Origin: Neisseriales bacterium
Lineage (GTDB): Bacteria > Pseudomonadota > Gammaproteobacteria > Burkholderiales > UBA11063
DNA: 10,914 nucleotides
Assembly: GCA_008017145.1 (NCBI GenBank)
Contig: SSGY01000138.1
Span: 1-10,914, forward strand
Direction: 5' to 3'
The notes beneath the pieces were generated by a model. The model saw nothing but the letters and a program-made list of their open reading frames with translations, did no database searches and was not told the origin of the DNA. This document shows positions 4,431 through 10,914 of this stretch, piece after piece. Made by a program: the position numbers and the translations under genes. Position 1 is the stretch's first letter, and every line of letters starts with the position of its first letter.

Positions 4431-5294
4431 CTATGTTTTCAAGGATTCAATTACTTTATGTATTGCAACATTATACTTATCTTGATTAGATACATCTATT
4501 CTTGAAATAACACGACTCCTCAACTGCTCAGCTATATCTACATTTTTAGGCGCCCAATCTCCGTAAACAAACTCATCCAATGTTATAGGTATCAATATCT
4601 CGCTTCCACCTTCCTTGGCTTCTTTTTCTAGAATTCTCTCAATTTCGTTCAGTACTCCATTTCTACTTAATGAGGACTTAGAGCAAATCAATAAAACTTT
4701 GTCATGTTGCCTTATACCATTGGACATCATTCTATGTAACTTTTCCCCAGGTTTTGCATCGTCCGGAAAAAACCAAGTTTTTATTCCGTGGGATTTTAAG
4801 TCTTGATTAATCCTAGTAACTATTTTTTCATCTGGTCCGCCGTATGAAATAAATAAAGATTTATACATCTTCGCTTCTTCCTCAATATTGATTAGTAGTT
4901 GAAAATTTCCAAGATCCCTTTTAATATCCTTATCTGTGACCGTTGATAATCTATTTGTATATACATATAACGTAGGAGCAAACGCCATTTGATTCGTATC
5001 AATAGAATTTATCAGAGGATCATGAATATTACTCATTTTTATATACGCCGCACTTCCTAAATCCATAAAAAAATCAGATATTTTCAATTTTAGGTATTCT
5101 AATTTGTTTTGATTTAAATTTTCGATAGCGATAGCTCGAGTTTTGATACCATTTTTGAAATCCAATAATAATATCGGATAAAATATGAACGAATCATCAA
5201 TAAATTTATTAGTCACTGTGATTGTATTGTGCAAAACCATTGTACCATGAAATTTATTTTGATAATATTTAGCAATCTTATCAATTGTAATCAT
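4431..5294 (-). CDS. TIR-domain protein with an unrecognised N-terminal domain
   Basis: A 287-residue cytosolic protein with no signal peptide or membrane segment. Residues about 144-262 are a bacterial TIR domain: KSLFISYGGPDE at the first strand, IKTWFFPDDAKPGEKLH, KVLLICSKSSLSRNGVLNEIER, then ILIPITLDEF. The Glu of VLNEIER (residue 217) aligns with the catalytic glutamate of NAD-hydrolysing or NAD-cyclising TIR domains. Residues 1-140 contain hydrophobic beta-like stretches (FIFYPILLLDF, FAPTLYVYTN) and belong to no family I can name; they may sense the trigger. ATG 5294 has AGGA six bases upstream. The gene stands alone, 304 bp from the restriction operon and on the same strand. Defence by NAD depletion is the likeliest role but is inferred. 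Confidence 0.85.
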   Translation of the reverse strand: MITIDKIAKYYQNKFHGTMVLHNTITVTNKFIDDSFIFYPILLLDFKNGIKTRAIAIENLNQNKLEYLKLKISDFFMDLGSAAYIKMSNIHDPLINSIDTNQMAFAPTLYVYTNRLSTVTDKDIKRDLGNFQLLINIEEEAKMYKSLFISYGGPDEKIVTRINQDLKSHGIKTWFFPDDAKPGEKLHRMMSNGIRQHDKVLLICSKSSLSRNGVLNEIERILEKEAKEGGSEILIPITLDEFVYGDWAPKNVDIAEQLRSRVISRIDVSNQDKYNVAIHKVIESLKT

Positions 5295-5598
5295 TAATTT
5301 TCCTATTCAAATATAACAACAAACGTCAAGTCATTAGATCTTTGACTAAATACCAAAATAATATTTAATCAACTGCAGCAGAAAAAGGTCTAAGAATGCT
5401 TATCTTTGAACTTAAATCACCATTATTGCTACTATAGTGGGAATTTGGATGTTGTCTCCACATAATGTTACATTTCAATTAGGATCCAATCATTCTGTAA
5501 AGTTAGTTAATTTATCCAAACAGAGGTAAATAACAATAGCAATTAAAGCACCGACACAAAACTATTCGATTACTAATTTTGTATTAAGCAGTTAATCA
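5295..5598. other. Non-coding gap between the TIR gene and the restriction operon
   Basis: About 300 bp of AT-rich sequence with no supported gene on either strand. It should carry the promoter of the TIR gene and the end of the restriction-operon transcript, but I see no strong terminator. On the minus strand TTGACG (5329-5324) is a reasonable -35 box, though no good -10 follows at 16-18 bp. AGTCA (5329-5333) and TGACT (5343-5347) form a weak inverted repeat nearby. Confidence 0.5.
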
Positions 5599-6309
5599 TC
5601 AGTTGCTAATTAGCTCATTAAGCTCACTTTTATAAACACGCCACTTGGGCATAAATCTATCCATTAATTGCATAAAATGTTCATTATGCTTCCGCTCTAA
5701 TAAGTGCACCATTTCATGAAGAATTATATACTCCAGACATCTCACGGGCTTTTTTGCTAATTCTAGATTAAGCCAAATTCGCTTGGCTTCAATGTTGCAA
5801 GTCCCCCATTTGGTTTTCATTAATTTAACACCAAAATCATTAACCTTAACACCGATACGCTGCTCCCATTTATCAATGATCTTAGGAATTTCATTTTTAA
5901 GTTGGCTGCGATACCACTTATTTAATAAGTGTTGACGTTTTTCAGTTGTAGTATTAGGTCTAATATAAAGATCTATATAAGGCTTTCTTTTGATTTCAAT
6001 TTTTGGGGCAGCATTGTGTTCAATTACACGTAATAAATATCTACTACCTTTAAAATAATGACTTTCACGCTCGACAAGTTCACGTGGCGATTGTCGTTCT
6101 TGGTTAATAAAGTTTCGCTGCCTACTCTTGATCCAACCCAATTTTGCCACTAGAAATAAACGTAGCGCATCATCATCAAAACTCAGTGGTGCAGATACTC
6201 TAACTCGGCCATCTGGTGGATACACCGCCAAGTGGAGATTCTTAATGTTTTTACGAACAACATCAACCTTTACATCACCAATGATGATTTGGTTCGTTTC
6301 AATATTCAC
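5599..6309 (-). CDS. YgjP/DUF45-family zinc metallopeptidase linked to type I restriction genes
   Basis: A 236-residue predicted zinc-dependent peptidase of the YgjP/DUF45 (SprT-like) group. The N-terminal half has the family opening, RKNIKNLHLAVYPPDGRVRV (residues 19-38). The hallmark WGTC lies at 168-171. The active site is HEMVH (198-202, Glu199 catalytic), with His208 in ERKHNEHF as the probable third zinc ligand. The ending DRFMPKWRVYKSELN is also typical. The start is a GTG at 6309 that overlaps the end of hsdR by 11 bases, implying translational coupling as the last gene of the operon. Genes of this family often sit next to type I restriction systems, where their role is not established; processing or quality control of the restriction complex is a guess. 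All metal-binding residues are intact. Confidence 0.9.
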   Translation of the reverse strand: MNIETNQIIIGDVKVDVVRKNIKNLHLAVYPPDGRVRVSAPLSFDDDALRLFLVAKLGWIKSRQRNFINQERQSPRELVERESHYFKGSRYLLRVIEHNAAPKIEIKRKPYIDLYIRPNTTTEKRQHLLNKWYRSQLKNEIPKIIDKWEQRIGVKVNDFGVKLMKTKWGTCNIEAKRIWLNLELAKKPVRCLEYIILHEMVHLLERKHNEHFMQLMDRFMPKWRVYKSELNELISN

Positions 6310-9300
6310 TTTGGTTAACTACCAATTCAAAAATCTCAAAAACTTTATCTTCATCATCAATATTGAAATCATTTAGGATTTTACGAATGATATTCTTAAT
6401 TTTTCTTTCCTTGAGCATATTACCTCGAAAGTCATGGTCTTTATGTCTACGTATTTCATTATCAAGGGTAACAGCTAATTCTATGTTTTGTGCCAAATTG
6501 TCGTAAAAAGCTTGTTGCGGTTTGCTATTAATTCCTTCTGGGTATGATTTTTTAGCTTCTGGTTGAAGGTCTCTAGCTAAGTTTTCATATTGTTTTAGTA
6601 GTTCCTCATACTTAATTGCGCCTTCTTTACGTAACCGCACTAATTCTAACAACAGTGCGCTCATTTTCTCAAAATAGGCAGGATTGGTAGGCATCTGCTC
6701 AATAATAGCTTTTCGCATATTATTTTCAATTGTTTCGTTCATTGTAGTTTGGTCGTTTCTGATATTTTTAGGGAGTCCATCGCTAGCTTCCTCAATACCA
6801 CCTTGAACTATTAATTGCAGTAATGAAGCATCGCCAAAGTTAGATAATACACGGCTTGGATCAGATGTTAAGTACATATCTAACATTTGACGCATATCTG
6901 GTTCATATTTTTTTAGATCAATATAATCGCCGCTATAATGTTTAATACTGTCTCTAAGTTCTGCATAATCATTAACTTGCGTTTTTATTTTATCAGCATC
7001 TACTTGGCTATAACCAGCTTCAATAATTTCAGATGCGATATTATTATAAGCACGAATTAATGCTACTACTAACTTATAAAAAGTTAACCGTTTTTCTTCA
7101 GTTGCTTTTAAGTCATTTGGATTTGATGAGTCACCACAGAAATAATGATAATATTCAGTTAATCCTTTTGGCATTGGCACATCTGCACATAGCTGATACA
7201 ATGCTTCAATTGCATCATCTAATCGTTTCTTAGCTTTTTCTAGACGGTCAGTTAATAAACCATCTACATCTTTCTTAGAATAGTCGCCTAGTGGACCAGA
7301 TGTATAATCATGAATTGATTTATTTAAGTTAGCAAAAAGATTTTTGTAATCTACAATATAGCCAAATTCTTTATAGTATGGATCATTTTCCTCTTCTTTG
7401 CCTAAGCGATTAGTCCGGCAAATAGCTTGAAATAAACTATGATCTTGCATTTGTTTATCAATATATAAATAAGTGCAGTGAATTGCATCGAATCCAGTTA
7501 ACAATTTATCCCTTACGATTAGTAACTGCATATTAGCAGGTTCTTTTTTGAACTTTTCTTTAGCAAATTTCTCGAAGTCTTCGGTATTGGTATAGCCATA
7601 ATCCTTAAGCATTCGTTGATAGATTTCAAATTGTTCTTTCTTCTCGGTTTCTCCGCTGCCAGTTTCTTCTTTTGTAATTGTGCTTTCATTTGGCTCATAA
7701 CTAGTAATGATTGCACATTTCCTAAAACCAAAACGTTGAAATACTTCGTAATAACGACAGGCTTCATATATACTTGGGGCGACAAGGATAGCATTACCTC
7801 GTCCATCTCTCAAGCGTGGCTTAGTAAGGAAGTCTTTTTTAATGTCAAATACAACCTTTTCTAACCGACTTTGGGTACTGAGAACTTTTTGCATAGTTCC
7901 CCATTTTTGCTTAAGTTCAGCCTTAGGTAAATCATTCATTCCTTTAGTTACAATCTCAAACCACTCATCAATTCCTTTTTGATCTAGAACATGCTGATCA
8001 ACATCTCTGGCTTCATAAAGCAAGTCCAGTACGACACCATCTTCTACGGCTTCATCAAACTTATAGGTATGAATATACGGCCCAAATCTCTCTAAAGTTG
8101 TTGCTTTATCCTTTTTCAGCAACGGTGTACCAGTAAACCCTATAAAAATAGCATTTTCTGGTAATATTTCTTTCATTGCATCATGTAATTCACCACTTTG
8201 GGTCCTGTGACACTCATCAACAAAGATAATAAACTCACCTTTTGGGCTAAAGTCTTTGGTTACTTTAAGATCTAAGATTGAATCATTTTTTTCTTTACCA
8301 CCAAATTTATGTACTAAACTACAAATTAAGCGAGCTGACGTATTATCTAGCTTAGCTAATAAATCAGAGCCACTTCTTGTGCGGATAATTTGTTCTCCGA
8401 CCCCCATAAACACGCCCTCGATTTGTTCGTCTAATTCAGTACGGTCGGTTACGATTAATATTCGCGCTTGTGGTTTATTTTCTAGAATCCATTTAGCTAA
8501 CCATACCATGGTCAAACTTTTACCACTACCTTGGGTATGCCAAATAATCCCACCGTAATTTCTTTTCAGATATTTTTGTGCAGCTTTAATCCCAAAATAT
8601 TGATTCGGGCGGCATAATTTTTTAATACCAAAATCGAATAGCACAAAATTATGTAAAAGATCGAGTATGCGATATTTAGTACAAAATTGGATAATTTGCC
8701 GATCCAACAATACTTCATTAGGTATATAACTTGTGTTTCCTTCTTTCCATTTAAGAAAGTACTTTTCTTCAGTTTTAGTTGTACCATAATACAATCCATT
8801 ACTATCATTACCAGCTAAAACTAATTGTACTGTTGTGAAAAATGGCATATTAAACTGCGGCAATTGATTGCTTAGATTTTGACGGATCCCTTCACTAACG
8901 GAAACGCTAGCTTTTTTTAGCTCCAATACACCAATTGCAATTCCATTAATATATAAAACTATATCTGGACGCCGCTCTTTGCGGTCTTTAATCGTAACTT
9001 CTTCAGCAATTGCGAAGTTATTATTCCTTGGGTTTTGCCAATCAATAAATTGAACTGTTTGCGGTTGATTTTGTGCATCAACTCTCACAGCAGTACCATA
9101 GCGCAACATTGAATAGACGGCTTTATTTATCGAAAAGAGATCATCAATACTACTTATTGTTGCTTCTTTTTGCAAATTAAATATTGCTTTCTTGATCAGC
9201 TCATCGCTATATTTACCTGTACTTTGCAAATATCTTTTAAGTTCTGTTTCTTCGATGTTACTATTATTATCACGTTCTTCCCAGTTGCCCAAGTACGTAT

Positions 9301-9376
9301 AACCTAACTTGTCACTAGTAAATAAATCAATAATACGATTTTGAGTCACTCGTTCAGGTTTTACTATTCTATTCAT
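6299..9376 (-). CDS. hsdR: Type I restriction enzyme R subunit (nuclease/translocase)
   Basis: The motor and nuclease subunit of a type I restriction-modification complex. It translocates unmodified DNA using ATP and cuts it at a distance. Counting from a TTG at 9388: the N-terminal PD-(D/E)xK nuclease has Asp142 (RRPDIVLY) and Glu156-x-Lys158 (GVLELKKAS). The superfamily 2 helicase core has Walker A TQGSGKS (285-291), DECH (391-394), FTGTP (418-422), LLTGFDAIHC (629-638) and QAICRTNR (654-661). A helical C-terminal region follows, for binding HsdM/HsdS. Total length is about 1025 residues, normal for the family. I prefer ATG 9376 over TTG 9388 because it is a better codon and gives the short 8-base overlap with the upstream gene. 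No frameshift or lost motif is seen, so it looks functional. Confidence 0.95.
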   Translation of the reverse strand: MNRIVKPERVTQNRIIDLFTSDKLGYTYLGNWEERDNNSNIEETELKRYLQSTGKYSDELIKKAIFNLQKEATISSIDDLFSINKAVYSMLRYGTAVRVDAQNQPQTVQFIDWQNPRNNNFAIAEEVTIKDRKERRPDIVLYINGIAIGVLELKKASVSVSEGIRQNLSNQLPQFNMPFFTTVQLVLAGNDSNGLYYGTTKTEEKYFLKWKEGNTSYIPNEVLLDRQIIQFCTKYRILDLLHNFVLFDFGIKKLCRPNQYFGIKAAQKYLKRNYGGIIWHTQGSGKSLTMVWLAKWILENKPQARILIVTDRTELDEQIEGVFMGVGEQIIRTRSGSDLLAKLDNTSARLICSLVHKFGGKEKNDSILDLKVTKDFSPKGEFIIFVDECHRTQSGELHDAMKEILPENAIFIGFTGTPLLKKDKATTLERFGPYIHTYKFDEAVEDGVVLDLLYEARDVDQHVLDQKGIDEWFEIVTKGMNDLPKAELKQKWGTMQKVLSTQSRLEKVVFDIKKDFLTKPRLRDGRGNAILVAPSIYEACRYYEVFQRFGFRKCAIITSYEPNESTITKEETGSGETEKKEQFEIYQRMLKDYGYTNTEDFEKFAKEKFKKEPANMQLLIVRDKLLTGFDAIHCTYLYIDKQMQDHSLFQAICRTNRLGKEEENDPYYKEFGYIVDYKNLFANLNKSIHDYTSGPLGDYSKKDVDGLLTDRLEKAKKRLDDAIEALYQLCADVPMPKGLTEYYHYFCGDSSNPNDLKATEEKRLTFYKLVVALIRAYNNIASEIIEAGYSQVDADKIKTQVNDYAELRDSIKHYSGDYIDLKKYEPDMRQMLDMYLTSDPSRVLSNFGDASLLQLIVQGGIEEASDGLPKNIRNDQTTMNETIENNMRKAIIEQMPTNPAYFEKMSALLLELVRLRKEGAIKYEELLKQYENLARDLQPEAKKSYPEGINSKPQQAFYDNLAQNIELAVTLDNEIRRHKDHDFRGNMLKERKIKNIIRKILNDFNIDDEDKVFEIFELVVNQSEY

Positions 9377-10409
9377 AATCGGTCTCAATCAATTTTTGTT
9401 GTGCCAATTCAATAGCACGGTGGAGTTTTTCTTGTAACAGTTTTTGTGGTGGCAACAGTGTTAAATATTCAGCTACGCGAATATTACTTTTATCTAGTTG
9501 CATCAATTCAATATGTTCTTCATTCTTGCCGGCACAGAGAATTAGTCCAATCGGAGTATTTTCACCTTCAACTTGCTCATGCTTTTCTAGGTAACGCAAA
9601 TAAAGCTCCATCTGACCTTTATAACTTGCTTCAAATTCACCAATTTTTAACTCAATGGCAACCAAGCATTTAAGCCTACGGTGGTAAAATAGTAAATCAA
9701 TATAATAATCCCGATTATCAATGGTAATCCGTTTTTGCCGTGCCATAAACGCGAAATCATTACCAAACTCAATAATAAAGCGTTGTAATTCAGATATGAT
9801 ACTAGATTCTAAATCTTTCTCCGAGTACAGGTCTTTTAAACCCAAAAAGTCTAAGAAATATGGGTCACGAAAAACTAAATCAGGGCTAACTTTTTGTTCT
9901 TGATTAAGCAATGCCAAATCATGCTTAATCGTTAACTCAGGCTTCTTACTAATAGCGGTGCGTTCATAAAGCATTGACTGAATGCGCTCTCTAAAAGTGC
10001 GAACGCTCCATTTTTCCAATTTACACATTTCAATATAAAACTCACGTTTTAGAGGATCTTCTATTGGAATAATGGCTAAAATATGTGTCCAACTTAATTG
10101 TCGTATCAGTGATACGACAATCTTTTCATCAGGAAAGGCTGCGGCAAACTGCATCATCCGGCGCAGATTTTTTTCAGAGAATGATGTACCATATTCATTG
10201 ACTAATTGCCGCCACAGTGTAGCGACTATCTGCTTGCCATAAATTTCAGCGCGGTTATCCAGCTTGATTTCTTCATTTATCCGCTTACCAATCTGCCAAT
10301 AAAGCATGCTCATAGCAGAATTAACCGAGCTAGCAATTTGCTGTTTACTTTTTTCTATCAACTCCTTAATAGACGTAAATAGTTGTTTATGTATTAATTC
10401 TTTGCTCAT
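9369..10409 (-). CDS. DUF1016/YhcG-type PDDEXK nuclease
   Basis: A 346-residue protein of the YhcG group. The DUF1016 N-terminal helical domain covers about residues 10-160 and includes SAMSMLYWQIGKRI, the YGTSFSEKNLRRMMQF block (73-88) and the LSWTHILAII segment. The C-terminal PD-(D/E)xK nuclease fold spans about 180-335, with Asp238 (YYIDLLFYHRR), Glu253 and Lys255 (VAIELKIGEF) and Gln266 (KGQMELYLRYL) as probable active-site residues. The start ATG overlaps the hsdS stop as ATGA, and GGAAGGA (10426-10420) lies ten bases upstream. Its end overlaps hsdR. Proteins of this type are frequently encoded within or beside type I restriction operons, but their task there is not settled; an extra nuclease acting with the complex is an inference. 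Confidence 0.92.
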   Translation of the reverse strand: MSKELIHKQLFTSIKELIEKSKQQIASSVNSAMSMLYWQIGKRINEEIKLDNRAEIYGKQIVATLWRQLVNEYGTSFSEKNLRRMMQFAAAFPDEKIVVSLIRQLSWTHILAIIPIEDPLKREFYIEMCKLEKWSVRTFRERIQSMLYERTAISKKPELTIKHDLALLNQEQKVSPDLVFRDPYFLDFLGLKDLYSEKDLESSIISELQRFIIEFGNDFAFMARQKRITIDNRDYYIDLLFYHRRLKCLVAIELKIGEFEASYKGQMELYLRYLEKHEQVEGENTPIGLILCAGKNEEHIELMQLDKSNIRVAEYLTLLPPQKLLQEKLHRAIELAQQKLIETDYE

Positions 10410-10914
10410 ATCAATCGAATCCTTCCAGTTAGCAAGTTTTGCATCATGCCTAATTTAATCTTGCGGTATTTATCTAGCTTAGTTTCTAATGAGGAGATTT
10501 CTGCATCCATGTCAGTTAATATATTTGCAATTTCAACTTGTTCTGCGGGTTTTGGAAGTGTTACTTCCATTCTATTGAAATTGCTTTTTGATAAGTTATA
10601 ACGTGTTGCACCTTGCGCCATTGAATAAAATAATTTTCTGCCTTCGCTACTTCTGAAATAGTAAGAAAGATAAAGTCCATTTTCTTTGCTGTCTTTATTT
10701 AATCGAAACCCAAAACAAAAACTATTTAGATATAGGTTAGGAATATCTTCTAGTAAGACGGAACACATTCCAACTTCTTCAGGTGTTTCAGATGAACCAT
10801 TAAAAAATAAATCTCCTTTTAATGCTTTATTTTGAACCTCATTGCTTCCAATATTTACATAGTCAAAGTAAGAAGTATTAATTATTGGATTAAGCATAAT
10901 ATTCATAAATGGTA
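10406..10914 (-). CDS. hsdS: Type I restriction specificity subunit, C-terminal part
   Basis: The DNA-recognition subunit that sets the target for both methylation and cleavage. The visible 168 residues are the second target-recognition domain and the final conserved helix. The TRD includes KALKGDLFFNGSSETPEEVG, then LSYYFRSSEGRKLFYSMAQG and ATRYNLSKSNFNRMEVTLPK. The helical spacer starts at PAEQVEIANILTDMDAEIS and ends LGMMQNLLTGRIRLI. The frame stays open to the window edge, since codons for Pro-Phe precede the Met at 10906. That Met is therefore internal and the gene continues past 10914, with the first TRD and probably hsdM beyond. The 4-base ATGA overlap with the downstream gene shows an operon. 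Confidence 0.9.
   Translation of the reverse strand, partial: PFMNIMLNPIINTSYFDYVNIGSNEVQNKALKGDLFFNGSSETPEEVGMCSVLLEDIPNLYLNSFCFGFRLNKDSKENGLYLSYYFRSSEGRKLFYSMAQGATRYNLSKSNFNRMEVTLPKPAEQVEIANILTDMDAEISSLETKLDKYRKIKLGMMQNLLTGRIRLI

Noticed and set aside
5324..5347. Promoter and inverted repeat upstream of the TIR gene
   Set aside because: TTGACG lacks a matching -10 box and the AGTCA/TGACT arms are only five bases, too weak to list as a feature.
7519..7806. Minus-strand frame of 95 codons inside hsdR
   Set aside because: Out of frame with a continuous hsdR that keeps all helicase motifs on both sides, so it is neither a separate gene nor evidence of a frameshift.
8256..8558. Plus-strand frame of 100 codons opposite hsdR
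   Set aside because: Antisense to the Walker A and DECH region of hsdR, with no ribosome binding site or family resemblance.

Overview
The window is AT-rich bacterial DNA with Shine-Dalgarno-led genes, many overlapping starts and several mobile-element scars. The gene families (IS3 transposase, RelE/ParE modules, Hin-type serine recombinase, type I restriction genes) are widespread. The AT-rich composition and overall style suggest a proteobacterium, perhaps a host-associated gammaproteobacterium such as a member of the Legionellales. That assignment is inference; no rRNA or housekeeping marker is present to settle it.

Layout. (1) 1-668: the 3' part of an IS3-family insertion sequence, with transposase OrfB entering from outside the window. 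It abuts the truncated C-terminal part of an MFS transporter gene (to 1138), so the insertion appears to have broken that gene. (2) 1314-1822, minus strand: a ParD/ParE-like toxin-antitoxin pair with a palindrome in front of it. (3) 1823-2404: no convincing gene. It holds a 19-bp-stem hairpin and a 253-bp non-coding element with 37-bp terminal inverted repeats (MITE-like), followed by the control region of the next module. (4) 2405-2879, plus strand: a RelB/RelE-like pair with a direct-repeat operator candidate. (5) 2880-3532: a 52-bp near-perfect palindrome, the C-terminal remnant of a DUF4160 gene, an intact DUF2442 gene and a strong intrinsic terminator. (6) 3671-4249, minus strand: a Hin/resolvase-type serine recombinase whose upstream region carries several TTGTACTA-type sites. 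(7) 4431-5294, minus strand: a TIR-domain protein with an N-terminal domain I do not recognise. (8) 5599-10914, minus strand: a compact operon read as hsdS (cut by the window end), a DUF1016/YhcG-type PDDEXK nuclease, hsdR and a YgjP/DUF45-type zinc metallopeptidase. Every junction in it overlaps by a few bases.

How the parts fit. The right half is a defence island: a type I restriction system with two accessory genes, plus a TIR protein likely to be an NAD-consuming or nucleotide-signalling effector. hsdM is not in the window and, by family precedent, should lie beyond 10914. The left half is a plasticity zone of toxin-antitoxin modules, gene remnants and non-autonomous repeats. The least described elements are the TIR protein's N-terminal domain, the MITE-like repeat, the 52-bp palindrome that recurs in part 600 bp away, and the clustered sites in front of the recombinase.
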